NCBI GenBank assembly: GCA_013115135.1
Contig: JABANP010000247.1
Span: forward strand, 1 to 64,000
DNA: 64,000 bases
Direction: 5' to 3'
Source: Perkinsus olseni
Lineage: Eukaryota > Perkinsozoa > Perkinsida > Perkinsidae
A model generated the notes under the pieces. It did no database searches. It worked only from the letters and a program-made list of their open reading frames with translations, and had not been told where the DNA came from. This document shows positions 1-8,896 of the stretch, piece by piece. The translations under genes were made by a program, and so were the position numbers. Every line of letters starts with the position of its first letter. Position 1 is the stretch's first letter.

Positions 1-44
1 TTCTCACCTTCCGGTCCGCACTCAGCCAGGCGGGCTCCAGACCA

Positions 45-127
45 GACAGCGTGTCCGAGTGGTTGAGGAGGTGGACTCAGAAGTCCACTAGGCTCAGCCT
101 GCGCAGGTTCGAATCCTTCCGCTGTCG
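45..127 (+). tRNA. tRNA-Ser-like, expanded anticodon loop
   Basis: Acceptor, T and variable arms match the array, but the anticodon loop has one extra base (8 nt), so the anticodon is unclear. The T stem also carries the CCTTC mismatch. Possibly a pseudogene. Confidence 0.5.
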
Positions 128-195
128 GGTTATCCTACGGAAGGAAATTCATTTCTCACCTTCCGGTCCCTATTAGCCAGGCGCGCTCCTAACCA

Positions 196-277
196 GACAG
201 CGTGTCCGAGTGGTTAAGGAGGTGGACTAGAAATCCACTGGGCTCTGCCCGCGCAGGTTCGAATCCTGCCGCTGTCG
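196..277 (+). tRNA. tRNA-Ser (AGA)
   Basis: Complete cloverleaf, anticodon AGA at residues 34–36, GGGC/GCCC variable stem. Confidence 0.88.
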
Positions 278-345
278 GGCTGTCCTTTGGAGGGAAATTC
301 ATTTCTCACCTTCCGGTCCGCACTAGCCAGGCGGACTCCAAACCA

Positions 346-427
346 GACAGCGTGTCCGAGTGGTTAAGGAGGTGGACTTGAAATCCATTAGGCTCAGCCT
401 GCGCAGGTTCGAATCCTGCCGCTGTCG
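346..427 (+). tRNA. tRNA-Ser (TGA)
   Basis: Anticodon TGA; the anticodon stem closes with a G·U pair (TCCAT), typical of TGA copies here. Confidence 0.88.
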
Positions 428-495
428 GGTTATCCTATGGAAGGAAATTCATTTCTCACCTTCCGGTCCCTATTAGCCAGGCGCGCTCCAAACCA

Positions 496-577
496 GACAG
501 CGTGTCCGAGTGGTTAAGGAGGTGGACTAGAAATCCACTGGGCTCTGCCCGCGCAGGTTCGAATCCTGCCGCTGTCG
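496..577 (+). tRNA. tRNA-Ser (AGA)
   Basis: Complete cloverleaf with anticodon AGA. Confidence 0.88.
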
Positions 578-645
578 GGTTGTCCTCTGGAGGAAAATTC
601 ATTTCTCACCTTCCGGTCCGCACTAGCCAGGCGGACTCCAAACCA

Positions 646-727
646 GACAGCGTGTCCGAGTGGTTAAGGAGGTGGACTCGAAATCCACTAGGCTCAGCCT
701 GCGCAGGTCCGAATCCTGCCGCTGTCG
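646..727 (+). tRNA. tRNA-Ser (CGA), T55C variant
   Basis: Anticodon CGA; T loop reads TCCGAAT, i.e. T55 replaced by C in the B box. Confidence 0.75.
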
Positions 728-795
728 GGTTATCCTATGAAAGGAAATTCATTTCTCACCTTACGGTCCGTATTAGCCAGGCGCGCTCCAAACCA

Positions 796-877
796 GACAG
801 CGTGTCCGAGTGGTTAAGGAGGTGGACTTGAAATCCACTAGGCTCAGCCTGCGCAGGTCCGAATCCTTCCGCTGTCG
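796..877 (+). tRNA. tRNA-Ser (TGA), variant T arm
   Basis: Anticodon TGA with the CGA-type TCCAC stem; carries both T55C and the CCTTC T-stem mismatch, so function is doubtful. Confidence 0.65.
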
Positions 878-945
878 GGTTATCCTATGGAAGGAAATTC
901 ATTTCTCACCTTACGGTCCGCACCAGCCAGGCGGGCTCCAAACTG

Positions 946-1027
946 GACAGCGTGTCCGAGTGGTTAAGGAGGTGGACTCGAAATCCACTAGGCTCAGCCT
1001 GCGCAGGTTCGAATCCTGCCGCTGTCG
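946..1027 (+). tRNA. tRNA-Ser (CGA)
   Basis: Complete cloverleaf with anticodon CGA. Confidence 0.88.
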
Positions 1028-1095
1028 GGTTATCCTATGGAAGGAAATTCATTTCTCACCATCCGGTCCGCACTAGCCAGGCGGACTCCGAACCA

Positions 1096-1177
1096 GACAG
1101 CGTGTCCGAGTGGTTAAGGAGGTGGACTTGAAATCCATTAGGCTCAGCCTGCGCAGGTTCGAATCCTGCCGCTGTCG
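1096..1177 (+). tRNA. tRNA-Ser (TGA)
   Basis: Anticodon TGA; the downstream spacer has the GAGAGTGATTC variant shared only with the copy 300 bp later. Confidence 0.88.
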
Positions 1178-1245
1178 GGTTATCCTATGGAGAGTGATTC
1201 ATTTCTCACCTTCCGGTCCGCACTAGCCAGGCGGGCTCCAGACCA

Positions 1246-1327
1246 GACAGCGTGTCCGAGTGGTTAAGGAGGTGGACTCGAAGTCCACTAGGCTCAGCCT
1301 GCGCAGGTTCGAATCCTGCCGCTGTCG
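1246..1327 (+). tRNA. tRNA-Ser (CGA)
   Basis: Anticodon CGA; base 38 of the loop is G instead of A. Confidence 0.82.
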
Positions 1328-1395
1328 GGTTATCCTATGGAAGGAAATTCATTTCTCACCATCCGGTCCGCACTAGCCAGGCGGACTCCGAACCA

Positions 1396-1477
1396 GACAG
1401 CGTGTCCGAGTGGTTAAGGAGGTGGACTTGAAATCCATTAGGCTCAGCCTGCGCAGGTTCGAATCCTGCCGCTGTCG
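1396..1477 (+). tRNA. tRNA-Ser (TGA)
   Basis: Anticodon TGA; second member of a 300-bp two-unit duplication. Confidence 0.88.
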
Positions 1478-1545
1478 GGTTATCCTATGGAGAGTGATTC
1501 ATTTCTCACCTTCCGGTCCGCACTAGCCAGGCGGGCTCCAGACCA

Positions 1546-1627
1546 GACAGCGTGTCCGAGTGGTTAAGGAGGTGGACTCGAAGTCCACTAGGCTCAGCCT
1601 GCGCAGGTTCGAATCCTTCCGCTGTCG
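1546..1627 (+). tRNA. tRNA-Ser (CGA), T-stem mismatch
   Basis: Anticodon CGA with G38 and the CCTTC T-stem mismatch; closest relative of the copy at 45. Confidence 0.72.
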
Positions 1628-1695
1628 GGTTATCCTACGGAAGGAAATTCATTTCTCACCTTCCGGTCCCTATTAGCCAGGCGCGCTCCTAACCA

Positions 1696-1777
1696 GACAG
1701 CGTGTCCGAGTGGTTAAGGAGGTGGACTAGAAATCCACTGGGCTCTGCCCGCGCAGGTTCGAATCCTGCCGCTGTCG
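1696..1777 (+). tRNA. tRNA-Ser (AGA)
   Basis: Complete cloverleaf with anticodon AGA. Confidence 0.88.
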
Positions 1778-1845
1778 GGCTGTCCTTTGGAGGGAAATTC
1801 ATTTCTCACCTTCCGGTCCGCACTAGCCAGGCGGACTCCAAACCA

Positions 1846-1927
1846 GACAGCGTGTCCGAGTGGTTAAGGAGGTGGACTTGAAATCCATTAGGCTCAGCCT
1901 GCGCAGGTTCGAATCCTGCCGCTGTCG
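1846..1927 (+). tRNA. tRNA-Ser (TGA)
   Basis: Complete cloverleaf with anticodon TGA. Confidence 0.88.
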
Positions 1928-1995
1928 GGTTATCCTATGGAAGGAAATTCATTTCTCACCTTCCGGTCCCTATTAGCCAGGCGCGCTCCAAACCA

Positions 1996-2077
1996 GACAG
2001 CGTGTCCGAGTGGTTAAGGAGGTGGACTAGAAATCCACTGGGCTCTGCCCGCGCAGGTTCGAATCCTGCCGCTGTCG
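1996..2077 (+). tRNA. tRNA-Ser (AGA)
   Basis: Complete cloverleaf with anticodon AGA. Confidence 0.88.
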
Positions 2078-2145
2078 GGTTGTCCTATGGAGGAAAATTC
2101 ATTTCTCACCTTCCGGTCCGCACTAGCCAGGCGGACTCCAAACCA

Positions 2146-2227
2146 GACAGCGTGTCCGAGTGGTTAAGGAGGTGGACTCGAAATCCACTAGGCTCAGCCT
2201 GCGCAGGTCCGAATCCTGCCGCTGTCG
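2146..2227 (+). tRNA. tRNA-Ser (CGA), T55C variant
   Basis: Anticodon CGA; C at position 55 of the T loop. Confidence 0.75.
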
Positions 2228-2295
2228 GGTTATCCTATGAAAGGAAATTCATTTCTCACCTTACGGTCCGTATTAGCCAGGCGCGCTCCAAACCA

Positions 2296-2377
2296 GACAG
2301 CGTGTCCGAGTGGTTAAGGAGGTGGACTAGAAATCCACTGGGCTCTGCCCGCGCAGGTTCGAATCCTGCCGTTGTCG
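2296..2377 (+). tRNA. tRNA-Ser (AGA)
   Basis: Anticodon AGA; one acceptor pair becomes G·U (CGTTGTC). Confidence 0.82.
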
Positions 2378-2445
2378 GGTTGTCCTTTGGAGGAAAATTC
2401 AGTTCTCACCTTCCGGTCCGCACTAGCCAGGCGGACTCCAAACCA

Positions 2446-2527
2446 GACAGCGTGTCCGAGTGGTTAAGGAGGTGGACTTGAAATCCATTAGGCTCAGCCT
2501 GCGCAGGTTCGAATCCTGCCGCTGTCG
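2446..2527 (+). tRNA. tRNA-Ser (TGA)
   Basis: Complete cloverleaf with anticodon TGA. Confidence 0.88.
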
Positions 2528-2595
2528 GGTTATCCTATGGAGAGAAATTCATTTCTCACCTTCCGGTCCGCACTAGCCAGGCGGACTCCAAACCA

Positions 2596-2677
2596 GACAG
2601 CGTGTCCGAGTGGTTAAGGAGGTGGACTTGAAATCCACTGGGCTCTGCCCGCGCAGGTTCGAATCCTGCCGCTGTCG
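2596..2677 (+). tRNA. tRNA-Ser (TGA), hybrid
   Basis: Anticodon TGA joined to the AGA-type variable arm (GGGC/GCCC): a mosaic gene. Confidence 0.82.
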
Positions 2678-2745
2678 AGTTGTCCTTTGGAGGAAAATTC
2701 ATTTCTCACCTTCCGGTCCGCACTAGCCAGGCGGACTCCAAACCA

Positions 2746-2827
2746 GACAGCGTGTCCGAGTGGTTAAGGAGGTGGACTCGAAATCCACTAGGCTCAGCCT
2801 GCGCAGGTCCGAATCCTGCCGCTGTCG
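2746..2827 (+). tRNA. tRNA-Ser (CGA), T55C variant
   Basis: Anticodon CGA; C at position 55. Confidence 0.75.
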
Positions 2828-2895
2828 GGTTATCCTATGGAAGGAAATTCATTTCTCACCTTACGGTCCGCACCAGCCAGGCGGGCTCCAAACTA

Positions 2896-2977
2896 GACAG
2901 CGTGTCCGAGTGGTTAAGGAGGTGGACTCGAAATCCACTAGGCTCAGCCTGCGCAGGTTCGAATCCTGCCGCTGTCG
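2896..2977 (+). tRNA. tRNA-Ser (CGA)
   Basis: Complete cloverleaf with anticodon CGA. Confidence 0.88.
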
Positions 2978-3045
2978 GGTTATCCTATGGAAGGAAATTC
3001 ATTTCTCACCTTCCGGTCCGCACTAGCCAGGCGGACTCCAAACCA

Positions 3046-3127
3046 GACAGCGTGTCCGAGTGGTTAAGGAGGTGGACTAGAAATCCACTGGGCTCTGCCC
3101 GCGCAGGGTCGAATCCTGCCGCTGTCG
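3046..3127 (+). tRNA. tRNA-Ser (AGA), T54G variant
   Basis: Anticodon AGA; B box reads GGGTCGAATCC (T54 to G). Confidence 0.75.
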
Positions 3128-3195
3128 GGTTGTCCTTTGGAGGAAAATTCATTTCTCACCTTCCGGTCCGCACTAGCCAGGCAAACTCCGAACCA

Positions 3196-3277
3196 GACAG
3201 CGTGTCCGAGTGGTTAAGGAGGTGGACTCGAAATCCACTAGGCTCAGCCTGCGCAGGTTCGAATCCTGCCGCTGTCG
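3196..3277 (+). tRNA. tRNA-Ser (CGA)
   Basis: Complete cloverleaf with anticodon CGA. Confidence 0.88.
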
Positions 3278-3345
3278 GGTTATCCTATGGAAGGAAATTC
3301 ATTTCTCACCTTCCGGTCCCTATTAGCCAGGCGCGCTCCAAACCA

Positions 3346-3427
3346 GACAGCGTGTCCGAGTGGTTAAGGAGGTGGACTAGAAATCCACTGGGCTCTGCCC
3401 GCGCAGGTTCGAATCCTGCCGCTGTCG
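3346..3427 (+). tRNA. tRNA-Ser (AGA)
   Basis: Complete cloverleaf with anticodon AGA. Confidence 0.88.
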
Positions 3428-3495
3428 GGTTGTCCTTTGGAGGAAAATTCATTTCTCACCTTCCGGTCCGCACTAGCCAGGCGGACTCCAAACCA

Positions 3496-3577
3496 GACAG
3501 CGTGTCCGAGTGGTTAAGGAGGTGGACTAGAAATCCACTGGGCTCTGCCCGCGCAGGGTCGAATCCTGCCGCTGTCG
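3496..3577 (+). tRNA. tRNA-Ser (AGA), T54G variant
   Basis: Anticodon AGA; B box GGGTCGAATCC. Confidence 0.75.
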
Positions 3578-3645
3578 GGTTGTCCTTTGGAGGAAAATTC
3601 ATTTCTCACCTTCCGGTCCGCACTAGCCAGGCAGACTCCGAACCA

Positions 3646-3727
3646 GACAGCGTGTCCGAGTGGTTAAGGAGGTGGACTCGAAATCCACTAGGCTCAGCCT
3701 GCGCAGGTTCGAATCCTGCCGCTGTCG
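3646..3727 (+). tRNA. tRNA-Ser (CGA)
   Basis: Complete cloverleaf with anticodon CGA. Confidence 0.88.
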
Positions 3728-3795
3728 GGTTATCCTATAGAAGGAAATTCATTTCTCACCTTCCGGTCCCTATTAGCCAGGCGCGCTCCAAACCA

Positions 3796-3877
3796 GACAG
3801 CGTGTCCGAGTGGTTAAGGAGGTGGACTAGAAATCCACTGGGCTCTGCCCGCGCAGGTTCGAATCCTGCCGCTGTCG
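3796..3877 (+). tRNA. tRNA-Ser (AGA)
   Basis: Complete cloverleaf with anticodon AGA. Confidence 0.88.
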
Positions 3878-3945
3878 GGTTGTCCTTTGGAGGAAAATTC
3901 ATTTCTCACCTTCCGGTCCGCACTAGCCAGGCGGACTCCAAACCA

Positions 3946-4027
3946 GACAGCGTGTCCGAGTGGTTAAGGAGGTGGACTTGAAATCCATTAGGCTCAGCCT
4001 GCGCAGGTTCGAATCCTGCCGCTGTCG
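3946..4027 (+). tRNA. tRNA-Ser (TGA)
   Basis: Complete cloverleaf with anticodon TGA. Confidence 0.88.
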
Positions 4028-4095
4028 GGTTATCCTATGGAAGGAAATTCATTTCTCACCTTCCGGTCCGCACTAGCCAGTCGGGCTCCAGACCA

Positions 4096-4177
4096 GACAG
4101 CGTGTCCGAGTGGTTAAGGAGGTGGACTCGAAATCCACTAGGCTCAGCCTGCGCAGGTTCGAATCCTGCCGCTGTCG
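4096..4177 (+). tRNA. tRNA-Ser (CGA)
   Basis: Complete cloverleaf with anticodon CGA. Confidence 0.88.
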
Positions 4178-4245
4178 GGTTATCCTATGGAAGGAAATTC
4201 ATTTCTCACCTTCCGGTCCGCACTAGCCAGGCGCGCTCCAAACCA

Positions 4246-4327
4246 GACAGCGTGTCCGAGTGGTTAAGGAGGTGGACTTGAAATCCATTAGGCTCAGCCT
4301 GCGCAGGTTCGAATCCTGCCGCTGTCG
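4246..4327 (+). tRNA. tRNA-Ser (TGA)
   Basis: First of three consecutive TGA copies. Confidence 0.88.
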
Positions 4328-4395
4328 GGTTATCCTATGGAGAGAAATTCATTTCTCACCTTCCGGTCCGCACTAGCCAGGCGGGCTCCAAACCA

Positions 4396-4477
4396 GACAG
4401 CGTGTCCGAGTGGTTAAGGAGGTGGACTTGAAATCCATTAGGCTCAGCCTGCGCAGGTTCGAATCCTGCCGCTGTCG
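4396..4477 (+). tRNA. tRNA-Ser (TGA)
   Basis: Second of three consecutive TGA copies. Confidence 0.88.
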
Positions 4478-4545
4478 GGTTATCCTATGGAGAGAAATTC
4501 ATTTCTCACCTTCCGGTCCGCACTAGCCAGGCGGCCTCCAAACCA

Positions 4546-4627
4546 GACAGCGTGTCCGAGTGGTTAAGGAGGTGGACTTGAAATCCATTAGGCTCAGCCT
4601 GCGCAGGTTCGAATCCTGCCGCTGTCG
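4546..4627 (+). tRNA. tRNA-Ser (TGA)
   Basis: Third of three consecutive TGA copies. Confidence 0.88.
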
Positions 4628-4695
4628 GGCTATCCTATGGAGAGAAATTCATTTCTCACCTTCCGGTCCGCACTAGCCAGGCGGACTCCAAACCA

Positions 4696-4777
4696 GACAG
4701 CGTGTCCGAGTGGTTAAGGAGGTGGACTAGAAATCCACTGGGCTCTGCCCGCGCAGGTTCGAATCCTGCCGCTGTCG
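4696..4777 (+). tRNA. tRNA-Ser (AGA)
   Basis: Complete cloverleaf with anticodon AGA. Confidence 0.88.
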
Positions 4778-4845
4778 GGTTATCCTATGGAAGGAAATTC
4801 ATTTCTCACCTTCCCGTCCGCACTAGCCAGTCGGACTCCAGACCA

Positions 4846-4927
4846 GACAGCGTGTCCGAGTGGTTAAGGAGGTGGACTAGAAATCCACTAGGCTCAGCCT
4901 GCGCAGGTTCGAATCCTGCCGCTGTCG
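4846..4927 (+). tRNA. tRNA-Ser (AGA), hybrid
   Basis: Anticodon AGA joined to the CGA-type variable arm (AGGC/GCCT); the reciprocal mosaic to the copy at 2596. Confidence 0.82.
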
Positions 4928-4995
4928 GATTGTCCTTCGGAGGAAAATTCATTTCTCACCTTCCGGTCCGCACTAGCCAGTCGGGCTCCAGACCA

Positions 4996-5077
4996 GACAG
5001 CGTGTCCGAGTGGTTAAGGAGGTGGACTCGAAATCCACTAGGCTCAGCCTGCGCAGGTCCGAATCCTTCCGCTGTCG
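4996..5077 (+). tRNA. tRNA-Ser (CGA), variant T arm
   Basis: Anticodon CGA with T55C and the CCTTC T-stem mismatch. Confidence 0.65.
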
Positions 5078-5145
5078 GGTTATCCTATGGAAGGAAATTC
5101 ATTTCTCACCTTACGGTCCGCACCAGCCAGGCGGGCTCCAAACCA

Positions 5146-5227
5146 GACAGCGTGTCCGAGTGGTTAAGGAGGTGGACTCGAAATCCACTAGGCTCAGCCT
5201 GCGCAGGTTCGAATCCTGCCGCTGTCG
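5146..5227 (+). tRNA. tRNA-Ser (CGA)
   Basis: Complete cloverleaf; the downstream spacer is 2 nt short. Confidence 0.88.
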
Positions 5228-5293
5228 GGTTATCCTATGGAAGGAAATTCATTTCTCACCTTCCGGTCCGCACTAGCCAGGCGCTCCAAACCA

Positions 5294-5375
5294 GACAGCG
5301 TGTCCGAGTGGTTAAGGAGGTGGACTAGAAATCCACTGGGCTCTGCCTGCGCAGGTTCGAATCCTGCCGCTGTCG
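5294..5375 (+). tRNA. tRNA-Ser (AGA)
   Basis: Anticodon AGA; one variable-stem pair is G·U (GGGC/GCCT). Confidence 0.85.
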
Positions 5376-5443
5376 GGTTATCCTATGAAAGGAAATTCAT
5401 TTCTCACCTTCCGGTCCGCACTAGCCAGTCGGACTCCAGACCA

Positions 5444-5525
5444 GACAGCGTGTCCGAGTGGTTAAGGAGGTGGACTAGAAATCCACTGGGCTCTGCCCGC
5501 GCAGGTTCGAATCCTGCCGCTGTCG
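5444..5525 (+). tRNA. tRNA-Ser (AGA)
   Basis: Complete cloverleaf with anticodon AGA. Confidence 0.88.
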
Positions 5526-5593
5526 GGTTGTCCTTTGGAGGAAAATTCAGTTCTCACCTTCCGGTCCGCACTAGCCAGGCGGACTCCAAACCA

Positions 5594-5675
5594 GACAGCG
5601 TGTCCGAGTGGTTAAGGAGGTGGACTTGAAATCCATTAGGCTCAGCCTGCGCAGGTTCGAATCCTGCCGCTGTCG
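5594..5675 (+). tRNA. tRNA-Ser (TGA)
   Basis: Complete cloverleaf with anticodon TGA. Confidence 0.88.
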
Positions 5676-5743
5676 GGTTATCCTATGGAGAGAAATTCAT
5701 TTCTCACCTTCCGGTCCGCACTAGCCAGGCGGACTCCAAACCA

Positions 5744-5825
5744 GACAGCGTGTCCGAGTGGTTAAGGAGGTGGACTTGAAATCCACTGGGCTCTGCCCGC
5801 GCAGGTTCGAATCCTGCCGCTGTCG
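5744..5825 (+). tRNA. tRNA-Ser (TGA), hybrid
   Basis: TGA anticodon with AGA-type variable arm, as at 2596. Confidence 0.82.
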
Positions 5826-5893
5826 GGTTATCCTTTGGAGTAAAATTCATTTCTCACCTTCCGGTCCGCACTAGCCAGGCGGACTCCAAACCA

Positions 5894-5975
5894 GACAGCG
5901 TGTCCGAGTGGTTAAGGAGGTGGACTCGAAATCCACTAGGCTCAGCCTGCGCAGGTCCGAATCCTGCCGCTGTCG
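5894..5975 (+). tRNA. tRNA-Ser (CGA), T55C variant
   Basis: Anticodon CGA; C at position 55. Confidence 0.75.
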
Positions 5976-6043
5976 GGTTATCCTATGGAAGGAAATTCAT
6001 TTCTCACCTTACGGTCCGCACCAGCCAGGCGGGCTCCAAACTA

Positions 6044-6125
6044 GACAGCGTGTCCGAGTGGCTAAGGAGGTGGACTCGAAATCCACTAGGCTCAGCCTGC
6101 GCAGGTTCGAATCCTGCCGCTGTCG
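6044..6125 (+). tRNA. tRNA-Ser (CGA)
   Basis: Anticodon CGA; one T-to-C change in the D loop. Confidence 0.85.
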
Positions 6126-6193
6126 GGTTATCCTATGGAAGGAAATTCATTTCTCACCTTCCGGTCCGCACTAGCCAGGCGGACTCCAAACCA

Positions 6194-6275
6194 GACAGCG
6201 TGTCCGAGTGGTTAAGGAGGTGGACTAGAAATCCACTGGGCTCTGCCCGCGCAGGGTCGAATCCTGCCGCTGTCG
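6194..6275 (+). tRNA. tRNA-Ser (AGA), T54G variant
   Basis: Anticodon AGA; B box GGGTCGAATCC. Confidence 0.75.
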
Positions 6276-6343
6276 GGTTGTCCTTTGGAGGAAAATTCAT
6301 TTCTCACCTTCCGGTCCGCACTAGCCAGGCAGACTCCGAACCA

Positions 6344-6425
6344 GACAGCGTGTCCGAGTGGTTAAGGAGGTGGACTCGAAATCCACTAGGCTCAGCCTGC
6401 GCAGGTTCGAATCCTGCCGCTGTCG
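6344..6425 (+). tRNA. tRNA-Ser (CGA)
   Basis: Complete cloverleaf with anticodon CGA. Confidence 0.88.
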
Positions 6426-6493
6426 GGTTATCCTATGGAAGGAAATTCATTTCTCACCTTCCGGTCCCTATTAGCCAGGCGCGCTCCAAACCA

Positions 6494-6575
6494 GACAGCG
6501 TGTCCGAGTGGTTAAGGAGGTGGACTAGAAATCCACTGGGCTCTGCCCGCGCAGGTTCGAATCCTGCCGCTGTCG
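6494..6575 (+). tRNA. tRNA-Ser (AGA)
   Basis: Complete cloverleaf with anticodon AGA. Confidence 0.88.
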
Positions 6576-6643
6576 GGTTGTCCTTTGGAGGAAAATTCAT
6601 TTCTCACCTTCCGGTCCGCACTAGCCAGGCGGACTCCAAACCA

Positions 6644-6725
6644 GACAGCGTGTCCGAGTGGTTAAGGAGGTGGACTAGAAATCCACTGGGCTCTGCCCGC
6701 GCAGGGTCGAATCCTGCCGCTGTCG
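6644..6725 (+). tRNA. tRNA-Ser (AGA), T54G variant
   Basis: Anticodon AGA; B box GGGTCGAATCC. Confidence 0.75.
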
Positions 6726-6793
6726 GGTTGTCCTTTGGAGGAAAATTCATTTCTCACCTTCCGGTCCGCACTAGCCAGGCAGACTCCGAACCA

Positions 6794-6879
6794 GACAGCG
6801 TGTCCGAGTGGTTAAGGAGGTGGACTTGAAATCCATTAATTAGGCTCAGCCTGCGCAGGTTCGAATCCTTCCGCTGTCG
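6794..6879 (+). tRNA. tRNA-Ser (TGA), 4-nt insertion
   Basis: Anticodon TGA; ATTA is duplicated at the start of the variable arm (86 nt in total) and the T stem has the CCTTC mismatch. Likely impaired. Confidence 0.55.
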
Positions 6880-6947
6880 GGTTATCCTATAGAGAGAGAT
6901 TCATTTCTCACCTTCCGGTCCGCACTAGCCAGGCGGGCTCCAGACCA

Positions 6948-7029
6948 GACAGCGTGTCCGAGTGGTTAAGGAGGTGGACTCGAAATCCACTAGGTTCAGC
7001 CTGCGCAGGTTCGAATCCTGCCGCTGTCG
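6948..7029 (+). tRNA. tRNA-Ser (CGA)
   Basis: Anticodon CGA; one variable-arm substitution (AGGT/GCCT) leaves a wobble pair. Confidence 0.82.
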
Positions 7030-7097
7030 GGTTATCCTATGGAAGGAAATTCATTTCTCACCTTCCGGTCCCTATTAGCCAGGCGCGCTCCAAACCA

Positions 7098-7179
7098 GAC
7101 AGCGTGTCCGAGTGGTTAAGGAGGTGGACTAGAAATCCACTGGGCTCTGCCCGCGCAGGTTCGAATCCTGCCGCTGTCG
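7098..7179 (+). tRNA. tRNA-Ser (AGA)
   Basis: Complete cloverleaf with anticodon AGA. Confidence 0.88.
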
Positions 7180-7247
7180 GGCTGTCCTTTGGAGGAAAAT
7201 TCATTTCTCACCTTCCGGTCCGCACTAGCCAGGCGGACTCCAAACCA

Positions 7248-7329
7248 GACAGCGTGTCCGAGTGGTTAAGGAGGTGGACTTGAAATCCATTAGGCTCAGC
7301 CTGCGCAGGTTCGAATCCTGCCGCTGTCG
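7248..7329 (+). tRNA. tRNA-Ser (TGA)
   Basis: Complete cloverleaf with anticodon TGA. Confidence 0.88.
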
Positions 7330-7397
7330 GGTTATCCTATGGAGAGAAATTCATTTCTCACCTTCCGGTCCGCACTAGCCAGGCGGGCTCCAAACCA

Positions 7398-7479
7398 GAC
7401 AGCGTGTCCGAGTGGTTAAGGAGGTGGACTTGAAATCCATTAGGCTCAGCCTGCGCAGGTTCGAATCCTGCCGCTGTCG
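7398..7479 (+). tRNA. tRNA-Ser (TGA)
   Basis: Complete cloverleaf with anticodon TGA. Confidence 0.88.
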
Positions 7480-7547
7480 GGTTATCCTATGGAGAGAAAT
7501 TCATTTCTCACCTTCCGGTCCGCACTAGCCAGGCGGGCTCCAAACCA

Positions 7548-7629
7548 GACAGCGTGTCTGAGTGGTTAAGGAGGTGGACTTGAAATCCATTAGGCTCAGC
7601 CTGCGCAGGTTCGAATCCTGCCGCTGTCG
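7548..7629 (+). tRNA. tRNA-Ser (TGA)
   Basis: Anticodon TGA; one C-to-T change within the A box region. Confidence 0.8.
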
Positions 7630-7697
7630 GGCTATCCTATGGAGAGAAATTCATTTCTCACCATCCGGTCCGCACTAGCCAGGCGGACTCCGAACCA

Positions 7698-7779
7698 GAC
7701 AGCGTGTCCGAGTGGTTAAGGAGGTGGACTAGAAATCCACTGGGCTCTGCCCGCGCAGGTTCGAATCCTGCCGCTGTCG
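7698..7779 (+). tRNA. tRNA-Ser (AGA)
   Basis: Complete cloverleaf with anticodon AGA. Confidence 0.88.
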
Positions 7780-7847
7780 GGCTATCCTATGGAGAGAAAT
7801 TCATTTCTCACCCTCCGGTCCGCACTAGCCAGGCGGACTCCGAACCA

Positions 7848-7929
7848 GACAGCGTGTCCGAGTGGTTAAGGAGGCGGACTAGAAATCCACTGGGCTCTGC
7901 CCGCGCAGGTTCGAATCCTGCCGTTGTCG
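7848..7929 (+). tRNA. tRNA-Ser (AGA), stem mismatch
   Basis: Anticodon AGA; a C–A mismatch in the anticodon stem (GCGGA/TCCAC) and one acceptor G·U pair. Confidence 0.7.
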
Positions 7930-7997
7930 GGTTGTCCTTCGGAGGAAAATTCATTTCTCACCTTCCGGTCCGCACTAGCCAGTCGGGCTCCAGATCA

Positions 7998-8079
7998 GAC
8001 AGCGTGTCCGAGTGGTTAAGGAGGTGGACTCGAAATCCACTAGGCTCAGCCTGCGCAGGTCCGAATCCTTCCGCTGTCG
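7998..8079 (+). tRNA. tRNA-Ser (CGA), variant T arm
   Basis: Anticodon CGA with T55C and the CCTTC T-stem mismatch. Confidence 0.65.
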
Positions 8080-8147
8080 GGTTATCCTATGGAAGGAAAT
8101 TCATTTCTCACCTTACGGTCCGCACCAGCCAGGCGGGCTCAAAACTG

Positions 8148-8229
8148 GACAGCGTGTCCGAGTGGTTAAGGAGGTGGACTCGAAATCCACTAGGCTCAGC
8201 CTGCGCAGGTTCGAATCCTGCCGCTGTCG
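8148..8229 (+). tRNA. tRNA-Ser (CGA)
   Basis: Complete cloverleaf with anticodon CGA. Confidence 0.88.
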
Positions 8230-8297
8230 GGTTATCCTATGGAAGGAAATTCATTTCTCACCTTCCGGTCCCTATTAGCCAGGCGCGCTCCAAACCA

Positions 8298-8379
8298 GAC
8301 AGCGTGTCCGAGTGGTTAAGGAGGTGGACTAGAAATCCACTGGGCTCTGCCTGCGCAGGTTCGAATCCTGCCGCTGTCG
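8298..8379 (+). tRNA. tRNA-Ser (AGA)
   Basis: Anticodon AGA; one G·U pair in the variable stem. Confidence 0.85.
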
Positions 8380-8446
8380 GGTTATCCTATGGAGAGAAAT
8401 TCATTTCTCACCTTCCGGTCCGCACTAGCCAGGCGGGTCCAAACCA

Positions 8447-8528
8447 GACAGCGTGTCCGAGTGGTTAAGGAGGTGGACTTGAAATCCATTAGGCTCAGCC
8501 TGCGCAGGTTCGAACCCTGCCGCTGTCG
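8447..8528 (+). tRNA. tRNA-Ser (TGA)
   Basis: Anticodon TGA; one substitution in the 3' part of the T loop (GGTTCGAACCC). Confidence 0.8.
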
Positions 8529-8596
8529 GGCTATCCTATGGAAGGAAATTCATTTCTCACCCTCCGGTCCGCACTAGCCAGGCGGACTCCGAACCA

Positions 8597-8678
8597 GACA
8601 GCGTGTCCGAGTGGTTAAGGAGGTGGACTTGAAATCCACTGGGCTCTGCCCGCGCAGGTTCGAATCCTGCCGCTGTCG
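8597..8678 (+). tRNA. tRNA-Ser (TGA), hybrid
   Basis: TGA anticodon with AGA-type variable arm. Confidence 0.82.
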
Positions 8679-8746
8679 AGTTGTCCTTTGGAGGAAAATT
8701 CATTTCTCACCTTCCGGTCCGCACTAGCCAGGCGGACTCCAAACCA

Positions 8747-8828
8747 GACAGCGTGTCCGAGTGGTTAAGGAGGTGGACTCGAAATCCACTAGGCTCAGCC
8801 TGCGCAGGTCCGAATCCTGCCGCTGTCG
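8747..8828 (+). tRNA. tRNA-Ser (CGA), T55C variant
   Basis: Anticodon CGA; C at position 55. Confidence 0.75.
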
Positions 8829-8896
8829 GGTTATCCTATGGAAGGAAATTCATTTCTCACCTTACGGTCCGCACCAGCCAGGAGGGCTCCAAACTA